NCBI GenBank assembly: GCA_965222535.1 | Contig: OZ244957.1 | Location: 2,294,001-2,358,000, forward strand | Source of the DNA: G965222535 sp965222535 | GTDB lineage: Bacteria; Pseudomonadota; Gammaproteobacteria; HK1 | Direction of reading: 5' to 3' | DNA length: 64,000 bases | In this document: one piece after another, positions 18,709-28,213 of the stretch | Layout of the letters: each line of letters opens with the position of its first letter | How positions within the stretch are numbered: position 1 is the first letter of the stretch | Notes under the pieces: generated by a model | The model's input: the letters and a program-made list of their open reading frames with translations, nothing else | What the model was told of the DNA's origin: nothing | Database searches by the model: none | Made by a program: the position numbers and the translations under genes

Positions 18709-20634
18709 TCAGGCGATCAGCGCTGGTAGGGCACGTACACAATGGCCGGCGGCAACTTCAAGCAGCTTTGGTTGGTTCCCATTAGCATCACTGAAGGGGC
18801 TTGGCCATGACGCCGGATCGGATACCCGACCCTCCATCAGCGCCGACAGATCCAACGTGCAACTTGGATCAGCGCGCGGCACCGCTGCCAACAGCGCCTT
18901 GGTGTAGGGGTGTACCGGGTTGCTGAATAAGATGCTGCGTTCAGCTACTTCGACCACACGACCGGCGCACATGACGATGATCCGATCAGCCATGTAATCG
19001 ACGACTGCAAGATTGTGTGAGATAAACAAATACGTCAGTGACAACTCGCGCTGCAAATCCTTCAGCAGATTCAGGATCTGCGCTTGTACCGACACATCCA
19101 GTGCTGATACCGGCTCATCGCACAGGATCAGCTCGGGGTTCAGCGCCAACGCCCTAGCAATGCCGATACGCTGTCGTTGACCGCCAGAGAAGCTATGGGG
19201 ATAGCGCGATAAGAAGCGCGGATCCAGCCCAACCTTGTCCATCAACTGCTGCACCATCTGCGCCTGCTGGTCGGCGTTGCCGATGCGATGAATATAGAGC
19301 GGCTCATTGATGATATCGAATACCGTCATGCACGGATTCAGTGAACTCGCCGGATCCTGGAAGATGTATTGGAGCTTGCGCCGCAATGCGAACAGCTCAG
19401 ATCCGCCTATATCCAGCAAATCATATTCGTCTTCGCCGGAGCAATAGAACACGTAGCCTTTATCAGGCTTAATGGTGCGGGTGATGATCTTGCTGACCGT
19501 GGTTTTGCCACAGCCGCTTTCACCGACCAAGCCCAAACATTCGCCGCGGCGGATCTCAAAGCTGACTCCATCCAGCGCTTTAACCGTATCCCCTCCGCTC
19601 TCGTTATCAGTGTCGCCGCTGCTGAATCCAGTTTTACGTACCCGGTAGGTCTTGCATAAATTATGCACCCGCAGCAACGGTGGCGTGTCAGGCGTCGTGG
19701 CGCCGCTGTCGCCACCGCTAGGGTGCCGTACAACAGGGAGCACTGATCGCGCCGCGTCGCTGGCGCTAGCGCGCTGCGGTTGGTGCGCCTCGCGTACCGA
19801 TACCAAGCGTTCGCTGCGATCCATCCCAATGCGCGGCACCGCACCCATCAAGGCTTTCAGATACGGATGGCGCGGCGCTTTGTAGATATCTTCGATTCTA
19901 CCGCTTTCCATTACCTTGCCGTGATACACCACCACGACCTCATCGGCCATATTAGCGACCACCCCCAAATCGTGCGTGATCAGCAGCATCGCCATATTCA
20001 GCTCTTGCTGCAATTCCTTGATCAAATTCAGGATCTGCGCTTGGATGGTCACATCAAGCGCGGTTGTCGGCTCATCAGCAATCAGCAACTGCGGACGGCA
20101 CACTAAGGCCATCGCAATCATCGCCCGTTGCCGCAACCCACCCGACAGCTCAAAGGGACAGCAATTAATTGTCTGGCGTGGATTGGGGAAACCAACCTTC
20201 GCCAACATGTCCTCTACCAATTCCAAGCTTTCGGCTTTGTTGCGTCGCTGATGCAGGCGCACCACTTCGATGATCTGGTTGCCAATCGTATGCAGCGGTG
20301 ACAGCGAGGTCATCGGTTCTTGGAAGATCATCGAAATATGGCGGCCGCGTATGCCGCGCATAGCACGGCTGTTGGGCTTTAACCTCACGAGATCTTGTGC
20401 AGCGGCAGCGTCTTTTGCATAGAAGTCAATACTACCGCTGCCGATCAAGGCTTTTTTCGGCAATAAGCGCATAATCGACTGCGCAATCACCGATTTGCCA
20501 GACCCCGATTCACCCACCAAAGCCACCGTTTTAGCTTCGGGTATGCGAAACGAAACCCCATCTACGGCTTTAATCAGCCCCTGGTGCTGAAATCGGAACA
20601 ACACGTACAGATCTTTTATCTCAAGTATATTCAT
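18709..20634 (-). CDS. yejF: peptide ABC transporter ATPase YejF-type (fused pair)
   Basis: A 641-residue protein with two complete ATP-binding cassettes. Cassette 1 has GESGSGKS near residue 40 and LLIADEPTTALDV; cassette 2 has GESGCGKT near residue 370 and LILCDEPVSALDV. Each has a C-terminal oligopeptide-transporter extension (HPYLKALMGAVP and HPYTKALLAAVP). It energises the YejB/YejE channel. It is first in the operon, so the promoter should lie in the 120 bases upstream of 20634. Placing the ATPase first and the binding protein second differs from the E. coli A-B-E-F order. Confidence 0.94.
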   Translation of the reverse strand: MNILEIKDLYVLFRFQHQGLIKAVDGVSFRIPEAKTVALVGESGSGKSVIAQSIMRLLPKKALIGSGSIDFYAKDAAAAQDLVRLKPNSRAMRGIRGRHISMIFQEPMTSLSPLHTIGNQIIEVVRLHQRRNKAESLELVEDMLAKVGFPNPRQTINCCPFELSGGLRQRAMIAMALVCRPQLLIADEPTTALDVTIQAQILNLIKELQQELNMAMLLITHDLGVVANMADEVVVVYHGKVMESGRIEDIYKAPRHPYLKALMGAVPRIGMDRSERLVSVREAHQPQRASASDAARSVLPVVRHPSGGDSGATTPDTPPLLRVHNLCKTYRVRKTGFSSGDTDNESGGDTVKALDGVSFEIRRGECLGLVGESGCGKTTVSKIITRTIKPDKGYVFYCSGEDEYDLLDIGGSELFALRRKLQYIFQDPASSLNPCMTVFDIINEPLYIHRIGNADQQAQMVQQLMDKVGLDPRFLSRYPHSFSGGQRQRIGIARALALNPELILCDEPVSALDVSVQAQILNLLKDLQRELSLTYLFISHNLAVVDYMADRIIVMCAGRVVEVAERSILFSNPVHPYTKALLAAVPRADPSCTLDLSALMEGRVSDPASWPSPFSDANGNQPKLLEVAAGHCVRALPALIA

Positions 20635-20755
20635 TCTGTGCCATCCTCTCAGCCCTCTTGGGCAACCAAGCTAACTGATCGAGCTACCTGTAAGCCCCCC
20701 TTCAGGGTCTTCAGGGCCTTGAACGCCGCGCTCGCTGTTCCGTGAATAAGCGATG

Positions 20756-21232
20756 CTATGCGATCACAATGCTGATATTTCTCACCGTCGTCGGCGACAA
20801 CGATAACCCCAGCCGCGCCGCCGCCGTTGCCGCGTTTTGTACCAAGGACGCAAAACCAACGGCGCGTGAATCGATGCGCAAGCGCCGCTTTCCGATCGTG
20901 ATCAGTACTTCCATCCAGCCGTGCTGCGCGTCTTTACGAGTAGCATAGTAGGCGAGTGAAAATGATTTCAACTCATCCCATGAATGATAACAATTCGCGT
21001 GTTCAACGACGAGTCCTACGCTGGTCGTATGAAGGCGTAGGCAGTGCTTGCGCGCCACATCCACAACAAAATAACAGCACAAACAGGCAAAACCAAACAG
21101 CAGCACGGCGATCACTGGCAGCAATTCTAGGAACAACAACGCCGCCAGCGCCAGCACCAAGCCAGACACCGCGAGAATATCATCCAAGATAATAGTCTTG
21201 GACACATAATAGACCGCTTGCCCACATTCCAT
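20756..21232 (-). CDS. small membrane protein, hypothetical
   Basis: 158 residues with two adjacent membrane segments (about 15-40 and 40-60: ILAVSGLVLALAALLFLELL, FGFACLCCYFVVDVA). A soluble C-terminal half follows with alternating strands (EVLITIGKRRLRIDSRAVG), like PH-type YdbT/YcxB-like domains. No function is assigned. The ATG at 21232 touches the end of repeat A3, so the original upstream region may have been replaced. Confidence 0.6.
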   Translation of the reverse strand: MECGQAVYYVSKTIILDDILAVSGLVLALAALLFLELLPVIAVLLFGFACLCCYFVVDVARKHCLRLHTTSVGLVVEHANCYHSWDELKSFSLAYYATRKDAQHGWMEVLITIGKRRLRIDSRAVGFASLVQNAATAAARLGLSLSPTTVRNISIVIA

Positions 21233-21233
21233 A

Positions 21234-21387
21234 GGGAACCCCGAAAAACCTTGAACGGGATGGGGGTTTGGCGGAAGAGATATGCTTACCTGTAACGTAA
21301 GCTATTGATTTATAATCCTTCCTCCAATAGAAAAGCCCCGCAGGATACCTCGGAAAGCCAGTTCGCCCACGTTTTTTGAGGCACCCC
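21234..21387. repeat. repeat A (copy A3, inverted)
   Basis: An inverted copy. GGGAACCCCGAAAAACC begins it and GTTTTTTGAGGCACCCC ends it. GTAACGTAAGCTATTGATTT, followed by ATAATCC, is the exact reverse of the A1 core. Confidence 0.9.
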
Positions 21388-21442
21388 ATAACTATTGGAT
21401 CCTGATACCCGTCATGGATCCATCAATGGCTGTCAGCGCAAG

Positions 21443-22225
21443 CTATGGAATCACCGTGGACGCTACCCACTGCACCTCAGAATAGGCGTGCAGACGTTGA
21501 AACAGGGTAGCTAAAAACGTATCCACCGCCGGCTCGTGGATTGGGTGGTGGGTCAGCAACCCCAATGGCTCATCGTCGCGAATGCACGCCAATGCTGCGA
21601 GTATGCGATCAAGTACATTCTGCGTACCAATGAACCCACGCCCATGGTGCCAATCGATCACATCGACATGGGTATTCAGGCGCGCTAAACCGCTGATCTT
21701 TGGCATCATGCAGCGCGGCGAAAATGTTGATATACCATTAAACCCCGCCGCGGGCAGCAGGGGCAACCATTGATCGGCGAAGCGATTCCACGGCGGCACG
21801 AACAACGCGACGCTTTCTCCCAGCAATTGCGCCAAACGCATGCGCCCGTCGACTATCTCGGAAGCCACTGCTGCGGCATCGCGTGCGTTGTCGAATTCGT
21901 TCTTCTTATGCTGTGCCGGGGCATGGTTAGTGTGCGCAAAACCGTGCTGCGCCACGGTGACCTGCGGATAATCGCAAATTGTATGCAGGGTTTTGTTGGC
22001 CCTTGCTGGGATCACCGCGATGGTCAGCGGAACTTCAAAGCGCGCCCCTGAACCCAAGATGCGATCAAGCGCGGGACACCCTTCGGTGGCATCATCGTCA
22101 CGCCACCAGAACTGCACGCTGCGACCGTTTCTTTCAAACCCATCCAAGGCGTTGAAAAAGCGCCGCCACGTCGCCTCCTCGTGGTCTTTGCCCCCCCCCC
22201 AAACAGGAGCGCTGCGGCACGGCAC
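21443..22225 (-). CDS. polysaccharide deacetylase-like protein with G10 tract
   Basis: A 260-residue protein of the NodB-like deacetylase fold. It has a metal-binding Asp segment (WWRDDDATEGCPALDRIL), a His motif (VAQHGFAHTNH), a catalytic-base region (LFVPPWNRF) and LLTHHPIH near the end. Members remove acetyl groups from cell-surface sugars; the substrate here is unknown. The listed start is a GTG. Nine codons in, the coding strand has ten G in a row (22191-22200), so slippage would shift the frame before the domain. The true start is therefore unsure. Confidence 0.72.
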   Translation of the reverse strand: MPCRSAPVWGGGKDHEEATWRRFFNALDGFERNGRSVQFWWRDDDATEGCPALDRILGSGARFEVPLTIAVIPARANKTLHTICDYPQVTVAQHGFAHTNHAPAQHKKNEFDNARDAAAVASEIVDGRMRLAQLLGESVALFVPPWNRFADQWLPLLPAAGFNGISTFSPRCMMPKISGLARLNTHVDVIDWHHGRGFIGTQNVLDRILAALACIRDDEPLGLLTHHPIHEPAVDTFLATLFQRLHAYSEVQWVASTVIP

Positions 22226-22309
22226 CGTCGCCCGTGCCGGCGCTGGCTTTTGCTTGGGCGGTGACTTGGTGGAATCCTCTAAGGCGATGGTAAGGTCCTG
22301 TTTTGGCTA

Positions 22310-22420
22310 TGGTGCTATATTGGGGAAATGGTATATTAATCCATAATGGATGAAGGGGCTTACGAAATTGCTCATAGCAACCTCCCCCTTCCATCCCATT
22401 TCAGGGTTTTTGAGGCACCT
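22310..22420. repeat. repeat A variant (copy A4)
   Basis: TATTGGGGAAATGG, a modified TATTAATCCATAATGG core, CTCCCCCTTCCATCCCATTT and the end GGTTTTTGAGGCACC. Its right end reaches into the rpoZ stop codon. Confidence 0.75.
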
Positions 22421-22676
22421 ATGGGGCATTGACCTCCGCCGCTTCCTCCGCAACACCGTCTGCTTCCATTGCTTCCGCAGAATCGTCCGCTGCTGGATCT
22501 TCAATGTAGCCTTGGGCAATTTCGCGCAAGGCAATGACCGTGGGTTTATCGTTTTCTGGCGCAACCTGTGGTTCAGCACCGTTGCTGATCTGGCGCGCTC
22601 TTTTCGTCGCCGTCAACACCAACTGAAAACGGTTAGGTATTTTTTTAAGGCAATCTTCTACGGTAACTCGGGCCAT
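22419..22676 (-). CDS. rpoZ: RNA polymerase omega subunit
   Basis: 85 residues from ATG 22676 (MARVTVEDCLKKIPNRFQLV), with the omega signature followed by TATKRARQIS and KPTVIALREIAQG. It stabilises the RNA polymerase beta' subunit. The upstream extension of the ORF is not part of the family. The tail after residue 68 is acidic and Ala-rich, and the stop overlaps a repeat end. The usual gmk and spoT neighbours are absent; instead a repeat and the deacetylase follow. Confidence 0.93.
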   Translation of the reverse strand: MARVTVEDCLKKIPNRFQLVLTATKRARQISNGAEPQVAPENDKPTVIALREIAQGYIEDPAADDSAEAMEADGVAEEAAEVNAP

Positions 22677-22951
22677 CGTGAATGAGACTCCTGTGGTGGA
22701 TGAGTAAATGTATTCTAGCCAATAACAGGCGTTGGTCAATGGTTCATTGTTGGCTAATGACCGGTGGTGGGTAGCTATCTGTCGGGTTTCATCTGGTTAT
22801 ATTTCGATTTATTTAATAAACTTAGGTACCCATACCCGGCACATAAGAAAAGAGAACATCCTGCCTATGGGCTGACACGCCACTCGCCTCAATCGCCGCA
22901 AAGCGACTGACGCCGCATGACAATATATGCAGCTACGCCAAGCGTTGCGAC

Positions 22952-25387
22952 TTACTGTTGCAGCTTGATGTTATCCGCATCGTAGGGCGACTCGGCGATC
23001 ACAGTGGCCGCGTACTGGCTGCCTAGGATGTCGATTTGGAGTTGCGTACCGAGCACCGCACTGCGCGGTTTGACCATCGCCATCGCAAGCGACTGTTGTA
23101 CGCGAAAGCCGTAGTTACCGCTGGTTGCACGACCAACCACGGCATCCCCATCAAAGATAGGATTATTACCAAGGGCATCGGCGTCGGTAACACCGTCAAT
23201 GACTAAGGTGACTAACTGGTTGTTGAAACCGCCCTCGCTCCATGCAGCGAGGGCTTCGCGCCCGATGAAGTCGCCTTTGTTGGGGTGGACAAACCGCTGC
23301 ATCGCGGACTCAAATGCAGCGTATTCGATCGACAGCTCGGTACCGACCATGCGGTACGATTTTTCCATGCGCAGGCTGTCCATCGCCCGAATGCCAAATG
23401 GCGCAAGCCCCAAGTCAGCGCCAGCGGCCATTAGAGTATCGAAGATATGGTTCTGGTATTCGATCGGGTGGTGCAACTCAAAGCCCAGTTCACCGACAAA
23501 GTTGAGGCGCATCGCGAGGCATTCGGCAAGCCCGATCCCGACGCGTCGAGCGCTCAGCCAGCGGAAGCCTTCATTTGACCAGTCAGCGTCGGATACGCGC
23601 TGCAATAGCGCGCGCGATTTGGGTCCAGCAAGCACCAGTACGCCCATTTGGTTGGTCAGATTCTGGTAACTGACCGAGCCATCGTGCGGCATATTACGCC
23701 ATACCCAATCGTGATCGAGGCGTTGGTAGGCACCCGCCGACACCAGATAGAAACTGTCTTCACTCTCACGATAGAGGGTGAACTCGGAATGCACTCCGCC
23801 GCGGGTGTTGAGCGCATGGCATAGGCGCACCGGGCCGGAGCGCTTAGGGATGCGGTTGGCTAACAGGCGGTCGAGGAACGCCGCCGCACCAGTACCGCTG
23901 ATGCGGCACTTGGCAAACGCCGTCATATCCAGCAAACCGACGTTTTCAGCGACATTGCGGCATTCGTTGCCGACATGAGTGAACCAGCGTGAGCGGCGAA
24001 ACGACCAGTCATCCACCGCTTCAGCCCCCGCAGGGGCGAACCAATTGGGACGCTCCCAGCCAAACTTCTGGCCAAATACCGCGCCCAAATCGCGCATCCG
24101 CTGATAGCACGGCGCAGTGCGCAAGGGGCGCCCGGCAGAGCGTTCTTCGTCTGGGTAGTGGATGCTGAAGACGTTGCGATACGCCTCTTCGTTTTTTTGC
24201 ACCAAATAGCGCTTGCTGGCGTAATCGCCGAAGCGGCGTGGGTCAACGCCCAGCATATCGATGGTCGGTTCGCCGGCGGTGATCCATTGCGCCAGTTGGA
24301 AGCCCGCGCCGCCCGCAGCGGTGATACCAAAGCTGTGCCCTTCGTTGAGCCAGAAATTGCGCAGCCCCCATGCCGGGCCGACGATCGGGCTGCCGTCTGG
24401 CGTGTAGCAAATGGCACCGTTGTAGGCCTGTTTGATGCCAACCTCGGCAAATGCCGGCACGCGCGCCATAGCTGACTCAATATGCGGTGCTAGGCGGTCC
24501 AAGTCCTCTTGGAACAGTTCGTATTCGCAGTCGGCGCTCGGTCCATCTACATAACATGCCGGGGCACCTTTTTCATACGGTCCGAGGATGAATCCGCTGC
24601 GCTCCTCGCGCAGATACCAAGAGCCGTCCGACTCACGCAGCACACCCAGTTCGGGTAAGCCGTTGGCCTTGCGCTCTTGCAGCAGCGGGTGCGGTTCGGT
24701 GACCAAATACTGGTGCTGCACCGGGATCACCGGAATGTCGAGACCCACCATCGCCCCGGTGGCGCGCGCAAAGTTACCGCTGGCGGAGACCACATGCTCG
24801 CATACGATATCGCCTTTGTCAGTCTCGACCAGCCACTCCCCGGAGGGGCGCTGGCGGATGCCGGTCACGGTCGTCTGGCGCACGATATAAGCGCCGCGGT
24901 TACGCGCTGCGGTTGCCAGCGCCTGCGTCAGGTCGGCAGGCTGCACATAACCATCACCGGGATGGCGGATCGCACCGACCAGGCCTTTGGTATCGCACAG
25001 CGGCCAGATTTCCTTGACCTCAGCGGCGCTCAGAAACTCCACATTGACGCCGATGGTACGCGCTACACCAGCGTATTGATGGTATTCGTCCATGCGCTCG
25101 CGGTTGGTCGCAAGGCGAATGTTGGAGACGATCTCAAGCCCCACATTCTGGTCGCTTTCCTGCTGTAACTGGTGATAAAACTGCACCGAGTATTTATGGA
25201 TCTGGCCGACCGAATAGCTCATGTTGAAAAGCGGCAACAGCCCTGCCGCATGCCAGGTCGAGCCGGACGTTAACTCCTTGCGCTCGACCAGCATGACATC
25301 CGACCACCCGGCTTGCGCCAAGTGATACAGGGTGCTGCAGCCCACCACCCCACCACCGATCACGACTACCCTAGCTTGGGTCTTCAT
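22952..25387 (-). CDS. dimethylglycine/sarcosine dehydrogenase-like flavoprotein
   Basis: 811 residues. The N-terminal FAD-binding DAO domain begins VVVIGGGVVGCSTLYHLA, and GSTWHAAGL holds the His that binds FAD covalently in DMGDH/SARDH. After about residue 440 come a GcvT-like folate-binding region (GAVFGQKFGWERPNWFAP, CRNVAENVGLLDMTAFAKC) and a GcvT C-terminal barrel. It oxidatively demethylates dimethylglycine or sarcosine, passing formaldehyde to tetrahydrofolate. The exact substrate cannot be fixed. Related functions nearby are the FAD oxidoreductase at 40.3 kb and the betaine-binding remnant at 33 kb. Confidence 0.9.
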   Translation of the reverse strand: MKTQARVVVIGGGVVGCSTLYHLAQAGWSDVMLVERKELTSGSTWHAAGLLPLFNMSYSVGQIHKYSVQFYHQLQQESDQNVGLEIVSNIRLATNRERMDEYHQYAGVARTIGVNVEFLSAAEVKEIWPLCDTKGLVGAIRHPGDGYVQPADLTQALATAARNRGAYIVRQTTVTGIRQRPSGEWLVETDKGDIVCEHVVSASGNFARATGAMVGLDIPVIPVQHQYLVTEPHPLLQERKANGLPELGVLRESDGSWYLREERSGFILGPYEKGAPACYVDGPSADCEYELFQEDLDRLAPHIESAMARVPAFAEVGIKQAYNGAICYTPDGSPIVGPAWGLRNFWLNEGHSFGITAAGGAGFQLAQWITAGEPTIDMLGVDPRRFGDYASKRYLVQKNEEAYRNVFSIHYPDEERSAGRPLRTAPCYQRMRDLGAVFGQKFGWERPNWFAPAGAEAVDDWSFRRSRWFTHVGNECRNVAENVGLLDMTAFAKCRISGTGAAAFLDRLLANRIPKRSGPVRLCHALNTRGGVHSEFTLYRESEDSFYLVSAGAYQRLDHDWVWRNMPHDGSVSYQNLTNQMGVLVLAGPKSRALLQRVSDADWSNEGFRWLSARRVGIGLAECLAMRLNFVGELGFELHHPIEYQNHIFDTLMAAGADLGLAPFGIRAMDSLRMEKSYRMVGTELSIEYAAFESAMQRFVHPNKGDFIGREALAAWSEGGFNNQLVTLVIDGVTDADALGNNPIFDGDAVVGRATSGNYGFRVQQSLAMAMVKPRSAVLGTQLQIDILGSQYAATVIAESPYDADNIKLQQ

Positions 25388-25574
25388 CCTCTTATCTCCA
25401 GTTGTTTATTGAAGGAGGGCAAGTATATACCGATTCGCAGCTTATCCTTTATTCTTGGCAAGAAAGGGGGCTAACCCAACTTTATGGAGAGTTTTGCATC
25501 CGGCGCACCGCGGCATAAATAAAATAGGACAGTTGTTGAAGCGTATGAGATAATAGAAACATCAGGATATTCAA

Positions 25575-25819
25575 GAAGCGATGCTCATGCTACTTGGAGA
25601 TACAGGAAGAGGGTATAACCCATCCTTACTACAGCCAGAAGCAATAAACGAAGCGTTCCCAGAGCATCCCACAGAACAAAATGCACGTGACCAAGACAGA
25701 GCCAAGACCGCGCTAGGAATAGGGGCTTGGGGGAAGGGTTATAAATCAATGACTGGCAGTAACAGTGCCATCCCTTCCCCTCACAACTGCCCATCCCGTT
25801 GAGGTTTCTCGAAAAACCC
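25575..25819. repeat. B-end fragment plus repeat A (copy A6)
   Basis: CTCATGCTACTTGGAGATAC, found at several B-element ends, followed by CCCAGAGCATCCCACAGAAC. Then comes an A-type core GGGCTTGGGGGAAGGGTTAT, AAATCAATGAC...CCATCCCGTTGAGGTTTCTC. The 460-base gap upstream of the YdcZ gene otherwise shows no gene. Confidence 0.7.
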
Positions 25820-25850
25820 TATTGATCTCATTGATTCTCAAAGAGGTGCC

Positions 25851-26297
25851 ATGACCAATACAAGCTATGCCCTGATCATGTTAGTCGCCGGATTAGGTAT
25901 TCCGCTTCTGGCCGCGCTAAACGCTGCTTTGGGGCGCGAAATCGGGGCACCGGCGGTGGCATCGGCGGTGCTGTTTTCGGTTGCCTTTGCTTGTGCTTTG
26001 CTGGTGTCAGTGGTCACAGGCCCGCAGGCAATCGCCAAGATTGCAACCGCTCCAAAATATCTGTTGTTTGCCGGCACTTTTGTCGCATTCTATGTACTGT
26101 CGATCACCTATATTGCTCCGCATTTCGGAGTCGGGAATGCGGTGTTTTTCGTCTTGTTGGGGCAACTGATTTCGGCCGCGGTCATCGATCATTTCGGGTT
26201 GTTTGGCGCAGTTCAGGCACCGCTTTCGCTGATGCGTGCCACAGGTATCGGAGTAATGGTTTTGGGCATCTTTCTAACCCAGTTTGCCTCCCGCTAG
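25851..26297 (+). CDS. DMT/YdcZ-family membrane transporter
   Basis: 148 residues with five hydrophobic helices (for example LIMLVAGLGIPLLAALNAALG and the final IGVMVLGIFLTQFASR). Length and pattern match the DUF606/YdcZ branch of the drug/metabolite transporter superfamily, often encoded as small five-helix subunits. The substrate is unknown. AAAGAGGTGCC precedes the ATG. It is a lone gene between repeats. Confidence 0.8.
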   Translation: MTNTSYALIMLVAGLGIPLLAALNAALGREIGAPAVASAVLFSVAFACALLVSVVTGPQAIAKIATAPKYLLFAGTFVAFYVLSITYIAPHFGVGNAVFFVLLGQLISAAVIDHFGLFGAVQAPLSLMRATGIGVMVLGIFLTQFASR

Positions 26298-26329
26298 GGA
26301 GTATTTTCTAAACTGTGCTGCGAAAATAG

Positions 26330-26580
26330 ATGGCACCCCGGCGGTGCCCCTTCCAACAATCATTTCGTGGTGCCGTTGACTGGACCAAGATGGCAGCGAA
26401 CGACGCGCCGCCGGCGAGGACTCTGGGATCTTTAATATTTTTAATCCGCAACTGTACTCCTTTCCCCCAAACCCCTAACCCCAGGATCTCTTGCGCTTTC
26501 GGCTTAGCGCCGTGCAGGGCACCGAGGGGAGTAGTAAGGCTCTGGCATAGTGGAGGGCAGAGTCATGGTGCTCACTTTCA
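26330..26580. repeat. B-type repeat (copy B3)
   Basis: Shares CTGGGATCTTTAATATTTTT, CCTTTCCCCCAAACCCCTAA and CCCCAGGATCTC with the copies at 3 and 61.6 kb. It fills the gap between the YdcZ gene and cobQ. Confidence 0.75.
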
Positions 26581-26678
26581 AATAAAAGCCCTCTTCTGCT
26601 CTCTTCACGGGGTGCGGTACGCTGTTTGGCATCTTCCATAAGAACAGCGCCAAATACTTCTTTCGTAAAGGGCAAAAT

Positions 26679-28205
26679 TCAAAGGCTGAAGCGATGTGCC
26701 ACATTAGCAATATTTGCCAGCTGAGGCACGTCAAGGTGTTGTTGCAGGTGCGTAGCGAGCGCGTTAAGGGTGGTCTCAATACGCTGTTCGTAACAAAAAC
26801 GCCGGCTGCTGTCGCGTTGGCGAATGCGGCTTAGCCACGCATGGCGGAACGCATCGGCGGCGAATAAGCCGTGTACGTAGCACCCTTCAATGCGCCCATC
26901 GTGGCTGCGCACACCGTGCGCCTCGCCGTTGATGGTCAACATCGGCGAGGCGCAGGCATCGCCTGTGGTAACGCCCATGTGGATCTGATAGCCGCGCACC
27001 GCTAATCCGCTGGCGCGATCGACACCGCTGCATTCGCACAATACTTTGCGAGGGCCGATTTCACTCTCGACATCAATAAGCCCCAGCCCCTTGGTTTGCG
27101 CGATGGCGCTTTCCACGTGGCGCGGGTCGCGTAACCAGGTCCCCAGCATCTGATAACCGCCGCAAATGCCGAGCACCCGGCCACCGCGCCGCCAATGCGC
27201 TTGCAGGTCAATGTCCCAGCCTTGCACACGCATAAACGCAAGGTCAGCAAGCGTCGATTTTGAACCAGGGAGGATAATCGCGTCGCAATCAGGAATTACT
27301 TCACCAGGGGGAACATGCACGATGTCGACGCCGTCCTCGGCGGCCAGTGGATCGATGTCATCGAAGTTTGCAATGCGCGCCAACATTGGTACGGCAATAC
27401 AAATGCGGCACCTTGGCACCGCCGTATCACCGCAAGCCCCGTTGTTAGCGGCGGCGGCACCGCGCTCACGGTGGCGGTGGCGATTATGATCCCGCTCAAG
27501 GATAACGCTATCCTCGGCTGGCAATGCGTTGGCGTCGGCAAACCACGGCACCAAACCCAGCGCACGCCATCCGGTATGCTGTTCAATGGCGACCATCCCG
27601 TCTGCGAACAGCGCCGCATCGCCGCGCATTTTATTGACGATAAAACCGCTGATTAACGCTCGCTCAGATGGCGGTAACAGCATCCACGTGCCGCATAAGC
27701 TGGCGATCACGCCGCCGCGATCAATATCGCCGACCAACACCACCGGCACGCCAGCTGCAGTGGCGAATCCCATGTTGGCGATATCACCGCGCCGCAGGTT
27801 GATCTCAGCAGCACTGCCAGCGCCTTCAACGATCACCAAGTCGGCACGCGCACGCAACCGCGTAAAGCTCTCCAGCACGGCTGATAATAAGCGCGGCTTC
27901 AACTGCTGGTAATCAGCGGCTTCAACGGTGGTAGTAACCCGACCATGCACCACGACCTGCGCGCCACTGTTGCTCTGGGGCTTCAGCAGCACTGGATTCA
28001 TATCAACCGAAGGCGCGACTCCGCAGGCGCGTGCCTGTAAGGCTTGGGCGCGCCCGATCTCGCCGCTCTCCACCGTAACTGCGGCGTTGTTCGACATATT
28101 CTGAGGTTTAAACGGTAACACACGCAGCCCGGCACGGCTGAACAAGCGCGCAAGGCCAGCGACCAGCAATGACTTACCAACATCGGAGGCGGTGCCCTGA
28201 AGCAT
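26679..28205 (-). CDS. cobQ: cobyric acid synthase
   Basis: 508 residues. It amidates the b, d, e and g side chains of adenosylcobyrinic acid a,c-diamide using glutamine. An ATP-binding dethiobiotin-synthetase-like domain comes first (LQGTASDVGKSLLVAGLARL, then FKPQNMSNNAAVTVESGEIG). The C-terminal class I glutaminase domain has the nucleophile Cys in GRVLGICGGYQMLG and His in CYVHGLF. An insertion of about 15 residues rich in His/Arg/Ala (around 240-260) is unusual. The ATG lies 8 bases after cobO. The N-terminus is a few residues shorter than typical, so a non-ATG start upstream is possible. Confidence 0.95.
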   Translation of the reverse strand: MLQGTASDVGKSLLVAGLARLFSRAGLRVLPFKPQNMSNNAAVTVESGEIGRAQALQARACGVAPSVDMNPVLLKPQSNSGAQVVVHGRVTTTVEAADYQQLKPRLLSAVLESFTRLRARADLVIVEGAGSAAEINLRRGDIANMGFATAAGVPVVLVGDIDRGGVIASLCGTWMLLPPSERALISGFIVNKMRGDAALFADGMVAIEQHTGWRALGLVPWFADANALPAEDSVILERDHNRHRHRERGAAAANNGACGDTAVPRCRICIAVPMLARIANFDDIDPLAAEDGVDIVHVPPGEVIPDCDAIILPGSKSTLADLAFMRVQGWDIDLQAHWRRGGRVLGICGGYQMLGTWLRDPRHVESAIAQTKGLGLIDVESEIGPRKVLCECSGVDRASGLAVRGYQIHMGVTTGDACASPMLTINGEAHGVRSHDGRIEGCYVHGLFAADAFRHAWLSRIRQRDSSRRFCYEQRIETTLNALATHLQQHLDVPQLANIANVAHRFSL

Positions 28206-28213
28206 CAGTGCGC

